NCBI RefSeq assembly: GCF_032062135.1 | Contig: NC_092864.1 | Span: 20,853,723 to 20,917,722 of the forward strand | DNA length: 64,000 nucleotides | Direction of reading: 5' to 3' | Origin: Pyxicephalus adspersus | Lineage: Eukaryota > Chordata > Amphibia > Anura > Pyxicephalidae | Part shown: positions 25,563 to 36,862 of the stretch, one piece after another | Position numbering within the stretch: the stretch's first letter is position 1 | Layout of the letters: each line of letters starts with the position of its first letter | The notes under the pieces: model-generated | Told to the model about the DNA's origin: nothing | What the model saw: the letters and a program-made list of their open reading frames with translations, nothing else | Databases searched by the model: none | Position numbers and translations under genes: made by a program

Positions 25563-26025
25563 TATAGAGCTATAAACTCAGAACCATTTATTTGATTATT
25601 ATATAGAGACGGTATCTCAGAGGAATTTTATTTGATTATGATATAAAGATGGCATCTCGGAGGAATTTCTTTAATATAAAGGGTTGCCAACTAAAAGATT
25701 TTACCTTGATTATTCTATAGAGATGGCGTTTGATATAAGTGAATATGATTGACGTTTAATGTACAGCGTTGTGTAATATATTAGGGCTATATAATTCCTG
25801 TTTATTGTTATTAATATTATTATTATTATTATTATTAATAATAATAATATTTATAACAAAAATAATAATAATAATGATGAGTGTTGTATGGAGCTGGCAT
25901 TTGAGATGTGAATATGACTAATGTACAGCGCTGCGTAATATGTTGGCGCTATATAAATCCTGTTTATTAATAATAAGAATAATAATGATAATGATGATGA
26001 TGATGATCGTTGTATAGAGCTGGCA
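25563..26025 (+). repeat. degenerate tandem array with embedded SINE tails
   Basis: The unit start TATAGAG/TATAAAG plus a GATGGC-like string recurs at 25563, 25602, 25642, 25716, 25887 and 26013. The first units are about 40 bp ('tctcagaggaatttt' in two copies). The last two, of 171 and 126 bp, each carry the SINE tail 'aatgtacagcgctgcgtaat', 'ggcgctatataaatcctg' and an ATT/AAT microsatellite. The array ends where the GC-rich lfng promoter begins. Confidence 0.75.
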
Positions 26026-26029
26026 GCCC

Positions 26030-26394
26030 ACCCTGTGCCGCACTCCCCTCTCGGTCCCCGCACCGCTCCCGGACAGCTCCCGCCCACGTGTGGGACACAG
26101 GGAGTCAGTTTGATATCCACATGGGATTCTTTGAGGGGCGTGGCCTAACACATTGACACACCCCCATCTTAGTCTTCTACCATAGATTGTATTGTGTTGG
26201 GCGTGGCTACGTTGTGACTCCTCCTCAGAAGGCGTGTCCGCCCTGTAGGAGATTTTAAATCCCTCTCGCGGCATTGTGCGCTCAGTGTGCTGTGACAGTG
26301 ATCGCAGGCTGTGCTTCTAGCTATTCGCAGCCTTATAGGATTCCTTACAAGCTGCGCCTTTTATTCATTCATCTGGACTGATCTCATTCTGAAA
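26030..26394 (+). promoter_or_regulatory. lfng: lfng promoter and 5' UTR (GC-rich)
   Basis: GC-rich block directly upstream of the first exon, contrasting with AT-rich DNA on its left. It holds several GGGCGTGG or GGCGTG boxes (KLF/SP type) near 26136, 26199 and 26230, a palindromic CACGTG E-box (26085-26090) and a TATA-like TTTTAAAT at 26253-26260. By spacing from the TATA-like box, transcription would start near 26280-26290 (a TCAGT initiator-like string lies at 26282). The resulting leader of about 110 nt has no ATG before the start codon. The TSS is inferred. Confidence 0.7.
26085..26096 (+). promoter_or_regulatory. E-box overlapping an RBPJ-like site in the lfng promoter
   Basis: CACGTG at 26085-26090 shares bases with TGTGGGAC at 26089-26096. 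CACGTG is bound by Hes/Hey and other bHLH factors; TGTGGGAA is the RBPJ (CSL) consensus, so this copy has one mismatch at its last base. It lies about 190 bp upstream of the inferred TSS. Binding is inferred only. Confidence 0.35.
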
Positions 26395-26781
26395 ATGTTG
26401 AAGAACTGCGGAAAGAAGCTGCTGCTGTCCCTGATCGGGGCCACCCTGACCTGCATGCTGGTGCTGGTGGTGGATCAGCAGAACAGGCAGCTGGTCCAGC
26501 TGGCACAGGTGGCATCTGATGACTCGGTGCTGGTGGAGGTTGTCTCAGAACAAGCCAAGGATAGCCAGTCCTTCTCGGCTTACTTCAGCCAGCTGACCAG
26601 GGAGAGAAGGGACGTGGAGCAAGTGGCCACCCCCTCTGCAGGGGCCACAGGGGCCAGCAAACCACCTGTAGAGGACATCACAGCTAAAGATGTCTTCATA
26701 GCCGTCAAGACCACCAAGAAATTCCACCGATCCAGGATGGATCTGCTAATGGACACATGGATCTCCAGGAACAAGGAGCAG
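26395..26781 (+). CDS. lfng: lfng exon 1 (coding part)
   Basis: Encodes residues 1-129: cytoplasmic tail, signal-anchor, stem, the RERR processing site (69-72) and the start of the catalytic domain ([20 protein letters not shown]). It ends in phase 0 after GAGCAG, followed by donor GTGAGA. The stem (about 30-65) is the least conserved part of fringes; the following [19 protein letters not shown] block is typical of amphibian Lfng. The exon is GC-rich compared with surrounding DNA. Confidence 0.96.
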
Positions 26782-29700
26782 GTGAGACTTCTAGATCCAA
26801 GCAAATGCCTTCTACTATTTGGTCTTATCTTTATATCCCATTTCATATAACCCACACTGATGTACCTACTTATACCACTCTAAAAAAATTAAATAAAAAT
26901 AATAGCTTGGTGAAAATGTTACATTTTATTAGTGTTTGAGGGTATGACATGATTGGCAGACTATGGGGGATCCATTGCTGTGCCATCCTTGGGTAGCATC
27001 CCCATTGGGATGACCCTACATATTACTAAAGGAAGGATCTGATGTCAAACTTACCAAATAGTTCCATTATTGTAAAAGATGGAGTATGTATGTGATTGGA
27101 TGGAGAAGTTGGGTAGCCTGGACGTAGAAGATGGATAGAGGAGTAGCCAGTGATCCATAGTTAATGTACAACGCTGTGTAATATGTTGGCGCTAAATAAA
27201 TCCTGTTTAATAATAATAATTAAAAAAAATAATTTTGTGTTTAATTTTGCCCCTATCCTCCTAGGGTCTGTAATTGTATTATTTCCCTATATTTATTATT
27301 TAATTGAGTAACCTTTAACCATATGGCCTTTGACATGATTGATTCCAAGGATCATTCAAGTTGGAGCATCTATAATCCAATTCTGTCTACAACTATCCTT
27401 TATGTGTTTACTAGTTTACTATCCATGGTACTAAATCCTTCGCCATGCATATATATTTTCCTCTGGAGAGGAGGAACCAGGGTGGACCATGAATAAATTT
27501 CTTCTTTTATTTACCCTGCCAATGTGAGAAGGGATCATATAAGGGCATGTAGGGAGCAGATTGTACTATCACATGCTTATCACCCAGTAGGTTGTATAGT
27601 AGTAGTCTGTAGTAGACATTATCCAAGCAATGTCAGGAAACCCATATTGTTCATCCCTCGTCTAGTACATTGTACATTGTTTTTACACAGACAATCAGAA
27701 GCATAGTCATGTTGTTTATTTCTGCCTTAAGTGCTCACACTTGTATGGTTTATAGCTTGCAACTGGTTTGGCAAGAGCTTTTAGCACTGTAGGGTTCTAA
27801 TAACACTTTTGTGGTATTCTAGAGAACAGAGCTGTCACTTCCTGCCAAAGGAAACTTCACAAGTTTCATCAGACCTTGTCACCTTTTTTAATAAATATTA
27901 AAAAAAATGCAAGACCACAGTAATTATTTGGGCTTAGGTGAACTGAAAGTCAGTTGGTCATATTGGCGTACTGCATTGGTGTTGAGTTTTGCACTTTAAT
28001 TGGGTGTTGGGTAGGTGAACTTTAATTAGAATTTTAGGTTAGATGCTTCATTCATACCTTATTTTTTCTTTTGTCATGTGAGTGACTGCTTTTTTTCCCA
28101 TCCTTTGCGCCTGTATTGAAGTTAAAGATTGGAGAAAGGGGGGCTGAGGATAAATTTCAGGAGGACTATAGAATGACATCCCTGAGAATGAATCCCAGTG
28201 CTTTCTTCTTCGATTTCTTTTTGTTTTGTTTGGTTTTGCAGGCTGTTTGAGTTCCCAGGGACCGAGCCTGTTCTCTCACGCTGTCCCCCAGCGTTTGCTA
28301 ACAATGCCCCTTTTCTGCAAGGCTAGAGAAAGGCTTTTGCCGTCTCTTGCATGGAGCTTTTATGCTGGGAACACTTTAAGTCCAAGCGATTGCGGTGGTG
28401 TCCAGGTCAGGTTGCCTAAGAGATGTGGGCTGACGAAGCCCCAAGAAAAAAAACAAAAAAGGAGAGGAGGGGGGTAACTAGCAAACCGGGGAGGAAGCTT
28501 TCTTGGGGCCCTTTGACAAGGCTTGACAGTCCTTGTAAGGTACTTGAAGGACAGCCGTTTGAGGGAGATGTGACCCAAATAACTATTTGAGAATAGGCTT
28601 GGAAGGCTACGCTTTCATATTGACCAAATGAAATTGATATCAAATTCCACCAGAGATGTCTTGACAGCTACTCAGGACTTCCACTAAAAAAGGCTAAGAT
28701 AATCCTGTTTAGAATCACCAATGTAGGTTTAGTTAAGGTTTGCGGCCCAAAGAAAGTCAAGCCTGAATAATTCACTACAAATGGGGCCAAGTAAAATTCC
28801 CAGCAAGATCTGAATATCTTTAAAAAAAACTTCCCCTTTAAGAACCTGCACTTAGCCAGATAAATCCCTAACTGCTGTTTATCAAAGCCCAAACTGTTTT
28901 ATTTCCAATACTTGATGATGAATTTATATGTTTTGTCAACAGCATGTACTAAATTGATGCTTTTGCCAGGACCTTAGGGCGCAAGTAGAAATTCCAGTTT
29001 GCTCACTTCCAGCATGCCCCTGGGTAGTAAACATCCAATGTTTACCCCAAAACAGAGCTAATTCACCCACTCAACCACACGCCACCCCTAATCTTATATT
29101 TGTTTCGGATAATGAAGTTTTTTGTTTACGGGTAATGATTCCTTTCAGTCAATGTTGATAGAAAAGCTTGATTGATTGTGAAATGTATATCACAGACTGA
29201 AGTGCAATAATTGAGATTTAACCCTTGCACTCCTGTCAAGTGGAAGCCAATGGGTTTATACATAATATTCCACAATGCTTTTTATCTGATTAAACCATCC
29301 TATAGAAGAGCAGTGAGAAAATGCATTTAGGACTGCAGAGGACAAGGTCTCTTTGATAGATACAAAAGGGCCAGGATTCCTGTGTCTATACTAGGCTGAT
29401 ACTGTTACCTCTCTCTATTGTTACTTGTAGCTATTTTGATCGCACAATAGAAAAAAGGGGTAAAGGGGAGATGATTAAAATTGCAGACCACCCCAGCTAG
29501 TGAAAGACTTTTATTTCTTTCCCATAGTTGCCAAACTGGCACCTTTCACCAGTAAACCTTACTAAATATCTCCATTGCAGCAATGAGAGAACGTACGTAA
29601 AGCAATCTATAAAAGTTCCCCCCAACCATGTAGTCGCCTGAGGCATTGATCAGAATTCCAATTTTACCATTAAAGCATTGTTACCCTGTAAAAGGGCTGT

Positions 29701-32700
29701 GATGGAATGTAGGTTAACATATTTGTCTTTATGTATTTTATTTTTTGCAGGTATTTATACCTTTTCCTATTCAAGAATAGCTGGCCCTTAGGGGAATTTA
29801 AATGGCTGACATTTAAGTTGCAGATGTGCCTTTTGCATACAGGTTCAACCTCTTTTTCAGGTTGGCGCTGCCAAATGCAACTCTACACTAGGATAGGTTA
29901 AAGCAATGATTTATTGGTAGTTGCTAAAGGTTTCTGCATTTTGCTGTTAGGCAGAGGGGTCAAGGTTAAAATCACAGAGCCTTGCAGATGTGGAACTACA
30001 AGGCACATCATTCTGAGTCATATAGAATCAATGGTGATATATTAGTTTGGTTATAGATCAATGCTTTATTAATAATTCCGCTATCTTAGTTTGCATGCTT
30101 AACCTGGAACTTCCAGCAGTATAGTACATTCAGCAGCAGAGGGGTTAGGTGTACATAGAATGCACGTAACAGGTGCTGCTGGCCCCCCGGGACCTGCCCC
30201 ATAGCAGTGATGATACTTGTGTCATTCATTCTGCTCTTGCTAAACCTTTCTTCCCAAGTTTCAGACAGGGACCCTTGACAGGCCCGTGGCAGTGATAAGA
30301 CAGAGGTTGCCTTGCCAGGTTTTGTCCTCAGGTGTAACGGCTCTGAAGAGGCGTGCCTCACATGCTCCTGACGTGCTGCTCTGTGTATATATCAACAGAG
30401 ATGAGGCAGATAGAGCTCAGCCTTCTGTTTATGGTATAAACACAAGTGCATACACAGGCCAACAAAATCAGATGGAACTGGGAAGAACTGGTTGTGACCT
30501 CCTCTAACAAGCACTTGGGGGGAAACTAGTTCACCCATCGGCAAAATCCAACTCTTACTTTCCAGAATTATGTTTGAAGTTGAATTAAGTATGAATTAAG
30601 TTGAAGAACACTAAATATCTTTGTAGAAGACCAAAGTGTTCATCTGTCGTCTAGTGAGGACTACATGTGATTGTTTTCCAAAAAACCCATTATTTACAAA
30701 AAATATCATTTGTTTAGTGAATATATATCTGTGATTTATTTTGTTTGATAGCCTACATCAGTCAGTCAGTTCTCGGGAAGGTTTGAGTTCCTAGCTCTGC
30801 ACGTCTGCTGGACCTTCCAGGAGAATTGAGTACAACCCAAGGTGGTCAAGGATAAGACAAGACATATGGCACTAAACAGAAACTGATATATTCACCTTTA
30901 TTTGGAATAACCCCCTGTTTGAAAACAAAAAACTGAACTGAACAAAAAAAACTGTAATTAAAGTTTTCTAGGCGTTTTTATACAACATATAACCTTGATG
31001 ACTTCAATTACCAGGGAGTTCAGAACTGTTGGCTAATGATGCATTTTTTAAAAGTATTAATAACATAAACTCATTAAACCGTAATAAAGATGGGAGCTCA
31101 TCCAATAACACAAAACTGTTTGTCCTGATCCGGGGTGGTTAGGCAATGTTTTGGGTACACCTGTGCACGTATGGGTTGTTTGACAGGTGATAAGACAAGC
31201 AACTTGTTGCGGGTAGTAATTCTCATTCCTCCTCCCATATCACCTGTATCATCTTGTCAAACCTGTCTGCTGGCATCACAGCGCGAAATTCAAATTTAAA
31301 ATGATCCAACATGTATAATTACACTAGAATTTGTTGCATGTGCTGCTTTCAAGAATGTACATATCAGTTATTGCAGGCTGTAGGATCAATTACAGGCAGC
31401 ATGCAATCATCCAGCTGTTGTGGAAGTTTAGGTCTATTCTCCCCAGGCAGCTGTAATTTTTGGTGTTATACAATATAAAATTGTTTTATTAGAGTATAAG
31501 TTGCAGTTTACAAATATGCTACCTAAAACAGACTATTGTTCATTGTGCTAGCTGGATCAGATCTAAAGGAGGGTCATTCACTATCCACACCTACTTCACT
31601 GGTGGTCCCTATTGTTACAAGAGGAGTTGGCATCCTGTGTTTGTTGATTTTTAGAATAATGATGCTTCCTCTTTCATAAACCCCCTTCTCTTAAGGGACA
31701 AAAGCAGCTTGTGGCCAAAACCGAAATATAGAGAAGTGACCTAAAATAAAGATCACATTTTGAAAGCTGCCTGAAGAAAGGAGAAGTTTGTAGACATTTT
31801 TGGTATGACATGATGGTGACTCATTGATAGGTTTTGAAACAGTTTAGGTGGAAGGTTCCAGTAATTGAAAAGGGTAGCTGCGTGAATTGGGAAATTTAGA
31901 GAGAACCCTCTGCCCCCTTATTTACTTGTTTCAGGTTAAAATTGCTTGGTTTCATTAAGGAACACATGGCTGCAGCACACAGCCCTCCTACGCACCCTAC
32001 GTGTCACTATGCTTTCATTCACTGTCACCTACTTGTTGTAAAACTTCAGAAGAATTTATAAACCACAATCAACACTTGCTCTTTGCCCTGGGTTTTGAAC
32101 CAAAGCTTCTCCATAACGTCACACTTTTTCATATGTAGTGTAGATAGAATATAGTCCAAATTGACCTGGGTTCTGATTTTTTGGCAATTGGCCTTTGTAG
32201 GTTACTTGCAGCGCATCATTGGTGTAAATGCTATGTTAAATATAGCCTGTTGTATCAAAAAGCTTCTGGAATGTCTGAGCCATGTATCCTCAGTAGCTAG
32301 GGAGTAGATAAAGGTTAATTGTTTGAGATTAATTGGATTTCCTGACTGGGCTTCTTGGGCCTGGCAGGAAGGGGTGTGAGCCAGGGATCCTGCCGATCAC
32401 AGATATCTCCTAAGAGGTGACACTTTGGGATTTAAACAAGGCTGTCCCTTCCTCCCTAGGAGCAAGGAGCAGGCAGGCAGGCTACAAGCTTCCGGAGTAC
32501 GCTTCCAATAAAGTGATGGGGGTGCCTGAGTTTTTTTCCTGTTTCTCTATAGAAAGAGGGGACTCTTCTTTTATGGCCAGGAATCATCTCATTGTCTCTG
32601 AGCTTTGAGAAGGACAAAGGAGGGGAGAGGATGGGGACACAGGCTGTTCAGCTGGACCTGTAATAAACAGTTTGCTATCTATTTATAGTGCCAAGACCGA

Positions 32701-35700
32701 CTCCTGCCGAGATGAAAGGCACAATAGCCATAAAGCAAATTCTTCATCTGCTCCTGTAGATGACATTTGGCTCTGTATATAAGTTTAGGTTAAATTTACT
32801 TGTCTGCAAAGCTAGACATACTCCTTAAATAAGCCAAATACTGATTTCATTAAAGCAATGCAAAAGTAGGAATAAGATAAATTTACTAACCTTTATCTAC
32901 CAATCGGTTTGATGTACTTAGCAATCAAGGAATTTATAGATGATTTGGGTTTTTTGGGTTACTACAACAACGCAGATTTTTATTTTTTTGGACTAAATCT
33001 GCCTTTACTTCTTTAACATGTACCTTTCCAAACGACCGTGAACCCACCCTGCCCCCTCTCAAGTCACCCCTCCTGACGACCAGGAGGAAGAAAAGGGCTG
33101 CCACATCAATCATTTTCTTTTATTCTCCTTTTCAATTCACCAAGCTTAACCAGGCCAGCTGTATGCTAATAAGTAGGACACGTCTCAGCTTAAACTCTTG
33201 CTGAGTGAGTAAAGCTAGCCAACAACATTTAGCCTTTTGTTGGGAAACCGACTCCCAAGTTTTCCCCTCTTCCTTTCTTTAGAATGCCTACCACAGGCAT
33301 AAATTACTTTTGACAGCAGAGCTTCCACTTCAACTGCACTTTGGTATCTAGCCTTCCTTCGCTCCTCCTGTATTGTTCTTTCTTGCAGTGTTTTATTTTC
33401 TTATTATGCCTCTTTTGTGTCCTGTTTTGTATTTCTTTTACCAAGAACAGGCAGCTGGTACATCACCCTTTTTCTTTTCTTCCCTTCAATAACTGATTGA
33501 TGGGCCTTGTGTTTTTTGTTTTGTGAATATCGTGCTTCCCACAACAATAAGAGCAAACAGACATAACCGCAAAGACAGTAGACATCTGCCGAGCATTAGC
33601 TGTGTCAATACAGGCTGGCGGCCAGGCAGGTGGAGAAGGTGAAATTGGGCAGGGTTTATAAAAGGTAGCCCCCAGGCCTAGAGGACCAAAAGCCGCAATG
33701 GTGTTTGGTGCTATTGAATTACAAAAGAATATTGGTAGGCGTGCATACGTGGGGAAAAGAGTAAAGTCTTTGCAAGCAGATGCAAAAGCTGGTACGGTAC
33801 CACCCTCTGATATGTGGCAGAGCTGAGACTCGTGCCACAAAAACAGCTGCCATTGCCACCAGTATTATAGGGATCACATAATAACAACAGTAAGGATTAT
33901 GTTGTATCTTCTCAAATGTCCAGCTTTGCAGTGTAGCTGCATTGCTTTTACTTTAATAATGCAATACTTCTATTAGAAGAAGCTTTATAATTAGCTAGGT
34001 AGGGCAGGAGACATGCTGGTGACATGTAGACAAAGAAAAACTCAGAAACCAAAAATCCAATCCAGCAAAGTCCAATATCCAAAAGTAGCCATATTTCATA
34101 TTTTACTGCCGTAGAATGAACAGTAATTTGATTGGCTGCTAAAATTTTGGATGTCACATGCTTGCCTTATAATACCATCCCTATTTACCAGCCTCATGGA
34201 GGGCTCTAGACATTTTAACCAACACAGCTGTCGCTCTCAAAGAATCTGCACACAAAAGAAGCTGGTTGTGGATTTGATTAGGGTAGCTGCAAATTATATG
34301 CGGTGTCTTCTAACCATCTGCTTTTTTTTGCATCCTATTTGTATAAGTGTTCCAGGTGCAGTCCCAACCACAGAAATGTAATGTTCCTTTTATCTCTTTT
34401 GTATCTTTCAGACTTTTATCTTCACTGATGGGGAGGATCCCGAACTACAGAAAAAGACAGGTGAGGATTAAACATCAAATCTCTTGTTTCTTTTTATGAT
34501 CCACTTTTACTTTCTAATTATATTATGTAGAAGCAAGCTATACAATACATTGGTTGTTATTTAAACACAAGCGTCTAGTGGGGAACATCCTAAAGATTTC
34601 TTGAAGATAATTGATCAGTTTGAGGACCTATAGATTTAAATCAAAGGGAGCTTAAAGCAGATTATTTGGTTAACATGTTTCAAGCTCTTCCCATTTCCAA
34701 GGGGTTAGGACAACTTGGTTAAGAAGCAAGGGGCTTTGTTAGTGAATAGGCCTGACAATGGATGTTCTTGTGCTGTCCTTGTGCTGTAGGTCCTTTGTAC
34801 TGTATTTTACCCTCTCTTCTATTGTTAAGACCTTTTAACTAGACTGAGGAGTAAGCTTAAGCAGTAGCTAGAAGTAAACTATTATGGAGAAAGAAGGGTT
34901 GGAACACCAGCAGTGGGGTGGGTTTCTTGCTAATGTAGCGTGTGTATTTTTTTCTTCCCCCCATTCAGTCTGGGTCATAGCCTTTATCCTTCTCATGTAA
35001 ATTATTTCCATTCAGACTCCTTTATACAGCAGCTATTGAGAGAGCACAGCCAGTAACAGGTGGCCTGATCTGGGAAAGTGCATATTCAATGGGAAGAGAT
35101 CTCTTTAAAAAATGGTGGGGGGTTGGAGGGGGGAATTAGGGACTTGTAATTAACCCTTTCACATGTTCCCTCCTAAAACTACTATGATTTCAGTCCTCCT
35201 CCCTCTAGCAAAGTAACAATGGCTTGTTCTATCTGCTGCTTCCAGCCCCTAGTGTTATAAGTTATCCTTTACTGTAACCTTATACTGTCAACCCCAGCAG
35301 CTGTATTAACCCATTGCCAGCAAGGGCTGACTTTAACCCCAAATCCCTTAGACATATGGTTATGTACTTTAGGCTAATGTATACTGAGCATGTTTCTTTG
35401 TATTCTCTACAGATAATGTCATAAGCACAAACTGCTCTGCTGCTCACAGCCGCCAAGCCTTGTCCTGTAAAATGGCCGTTGAGTACGACAAGTTCATAGA
35501 GTCCAATATGAAGTAAGTGAAATTAAAGTTTTATTACACAAAGTATGTTTAAAGTAAATGGAATTTACTTGAGAATTATATTATTTGTAGCAATTTCTTA
35601 TGATGGTTCTTGTTTTTTTTAGGTGGTTCTGCCATGTGGACGATGACAATTATGTCAATTTCAAGACTCTGATTAAACTGTTGTCTCGTTACTCTCACAC

Positions 35701-36862
35701 AAATGATATCTACATCGGAAAGCCAAGTTTAGATCGGCCCATCCAAGCCACTGAGAGGATCAGTGAAAGTAAAATGGTAAGTACGGGAGGCTTGACTAGA
35801 TGTTCTAAGTAACTGATCTGAAACTGAGCTGCCATTTTGTCTGCTTGTTTCCATCTCGTTTAGATTGATCACTAATTGTTCTATCTCTGTTTTACAGCGC
35901 CCTGTTAACTTCTGGTTTGCTACCGGAGGAGCTGGATTCTGCATTAGTAGAGGACTGGCCCTGAAAATGAGCCCATGGGCAAGGTAAGATTAGTTTTTTT
36001 TTATTGTTTGCTATTGTGCACTCTAAACAGGATTAGAAAGCTTATAAGGAACTAGGGGAGTTTTTAAATAATTGAGGTCGTTACCATGTCAAGAGAAGCG
36101 AGTGTTGGCAAATGGCATTTATATTTCAGTGCTTTTTAGGAAATTTAGGTAAATGTCCCACTTGAAAAGATGTTATTGCTTTTTGTAGCCCTAAAAGCTG
36201 TATCTAATTTTCTCATTGATTGGCATTATTTGACAAAATCTTTAACGCAGTATGCTTTTCTTTGGCAGTGGGGGACACTTTATGAACACAGCTGAGAAAA
36301 TTCGACTTCCTGATGACTGCACAATTGGTTATATCATTGAGTCTGTTCTTGGTGTGAAGCTAATAAGGAGCAACCTCTTTCATTCTCACCTGGAGAACCT
36401 GCACCAAGTTCCTCAAAGTGAAATCCCAAATCAGGTAAGATCACTTTCCAGTATACTAAAATGACGGACAAATAGCAATGATAATTATTTATTCCTATTA
36501 AAAGAACACTTGCAGTAAAATTTTGGAAAATGTTAGGAAGTTCTCATGCTGGAAGATATAGAAACATCTTTTTACAGATACTTATTTATTTTCTTTTATC
36601 CAGGTGACACTGAGCTACGGGATGTTTGAAAACAAGAGAAATGCAATCCTAATGAAAGGAGCCTTTTCAGTGGAGGAAGATCCATCAAGGTAAGGATTTA
36701 TTATTGTTGTCTACCAAGAATTTCTTTGGATATTTGTAACTTTTATATGCCATTTCAGAATATCTAAGTCTCTAAAAATCCTGTTTTTTTCGCAGGTTTC
36801 GCTCCGTCCATTGTCTGCTATATCCAGACACTCCTTGGTGCCCAAAAAGCAATGCGTATTAG
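26395..36862 (+). CDS. lfng: lunatic fringe, O-fucosylpeptide 3-beta-N-acetylglucosaminyltransferase (8 exons)
   Basis: Coding join: 26395-26781, 34412-34460, 35413-35512, 35623-35776, 35898-35983, 36269-36434, 36604-36689, 36796-36862; 1,095 nt, 364 residues. Fringe enzymes are Golgi type II membrane glycosyltransferases that add GlcNAc to O-fucose on Notch EGF repeats and so alter Delta versus Jagged signalling. Seen here: short basic N-terminus (K3, K7, K8), signal-anchor at about 9-26, variable stem, RERR proprotein-convertase site at 69-72, Fringe domain from about 95 to the end. The metal-binding DDD is at 185-187 (HVDDDNYVN), the sequon NCS at 152-154, and the conserved acidic LPDDCTIGY at 272-280. 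The N-terminus ([15 protein letters not shown]) and C-terminal [11 protein letters not shown] are lunatic- rather than manic- or radical-type. Length is close to other vertebrate Lfng proteins. The start is the first ATG, with A at -3; an in-frame TGA lies at 26299. No break was found, so it should be functional. In vertebrates the gene cycles in presomitic mesoderm under Notch and Hes control. Confidence 0.97.
26782..34411 (+). other. lfng intron 1 (7.6 kb)
   Basis: GTGAGA...TTTCAG. It contains a SINE tail at 27155-27225, TGGGAA-type RBPJ cores in opposite orientation at 28252 (TTCCCA) and 28366, and stretches of fairly GC-rich, non-repetitive DNA (28.2-28.5, 32.3-32.7, 33.0-33.4 kb) that could be enhancers. 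An inverted CAGGTGATA/TATCACCTG pair lies at about 31182-31246. No additional exon or nested gene was found. Confidence 0.85.
27155..27225 (+). mobile_element. SINE tail fragment in lfng intron 1
   Basis: 'aatgtacaacgctgtgtaat' and 'gttggcgctaaataaatcct', then (AAT)n. It matches the tails at 25770 and 25920. Confidence 0.75.
34412..34460 (+). CDS. lfng: lfng exon 2
   Basis: A 49-nt exon encoding [16 protein letters not shown], after acceptor TTTCAG and before donor GTGAGG. It ends in phase 1. The FTDGED motif is typical of Fringe glycosyltransferases. The exon is too short for simple ORF finding and was placed by splice sites and protein similarity. Confidence 0.95.
34461..35412 (+). other. 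lfng intron 2 (952 bp)
   Basis: GTGAGG...CTACAG. Non-repetitive. About 35030-35120 holds an E-box (CAGGTG, 35057-35062) followed by two TGGGAA cores (35071, 35090), described under findings. No exon inside. Confidence 0.8.
35413..35512 (+). CDS. lfng: lfng exon 3
   Basis: A 100-nt exon, acceptor CTACAG, donor GTAAGT, phase 1 in and phase 2 out. It encodes residues 146-178 and part of K179, including the N-glycosylation sequon NCS (152-154) and the block [13 protein letters not shown] that leads into the metal-binding exon. Confidence 0.96.
35623..35776 (+). CDS. lfng: lfng exon 4 (metal-binding DDD)
   Basis: A 154-nt exon after a T-rich tract and AG; donor GTAAGT. It completes K179 and encodes 180-230. 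It carries [12 protein letters not shown], where D185-D187 is the DxD-type Mn2+/UDP-GlcNAc site, and the near-invariant block [21 protein letters not shown]229 replaces the N I recall in Xenopus (SESNM); this is outside known catalytic residues. Confidence 0.97.
35898..35983 (+). CDS. lfng: lfng exon 5
   Basis: An 86-nt exon, acceptor TTTACAG, donor GTAAGA, phase 0 in and phase 2 out. It encodes [20 protein letters not shown] and onwards to W257-A258, including the [11 protein letters not shown] loop characteristic of Fringe and related beta-3 glycosyltransferases. Confidence 0.97.
36269..36434 (+). CDS. lfng: lfng exon 6
   Basis: A 166-nt exon, acceptor TTGGCAG, donor GTAAGA, phase 2 in and phase 0 out. 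It encodes S259-Q314, with [20 protein letters not shown] and the [13 protein letters not shown] segment. The LPDDCTIGY acidic pair (D274, D275) lies in the region where the family's catalytic aspartate is placed; which of the two acts as base is inferred from the family. Confidence 0.97.
36604..36689 (+). CDS. lfng: lfng exon 7
   Basis: An 86-nt exon, acceptor TATCCAG, donor GTAAGG, phase 0 in and phase 2 out. It encodes [15 protein letters not shown] and on to EEDPS plus part of R343. The open frame runs unbroken between the two splice sites. Confidence 0.96.
36796..36862 (+). CDS. lfng: lfng exon 8, C-terminus and stop
   Basis: Acceptor TTTCGCAG. It encodes [20 protein letters not shown] and AY, then TAG at 36860-36862. 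The two cysteines (349, 358) match the conserved terminal disulfide region of fringes. The last residues after WCP vary among species. Confidence 0.96.

Noticed and set aside
25563..26025. CRISPR-like array of spaced repeats
   Set aside because: Eukaryotic context, degenerate units of uneven length and embedded SINE tails; it is a minisatellite-like array.
26311..26394. In-frame 28-codon extension upstream of the lfng ATG
   Set aside because: It begins at a GTG, not an ATG, is bounded by TGA at 26299, and the MLKN... start matches known Lfng N-termini. Treated as 5' UTR.
33463..33840. 125-codon open frame on the minus strand inside lfng intron 1
   Set aside because: No recognisable domain, no splice context, composition not coding-like. 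Possibly repeat-derived.
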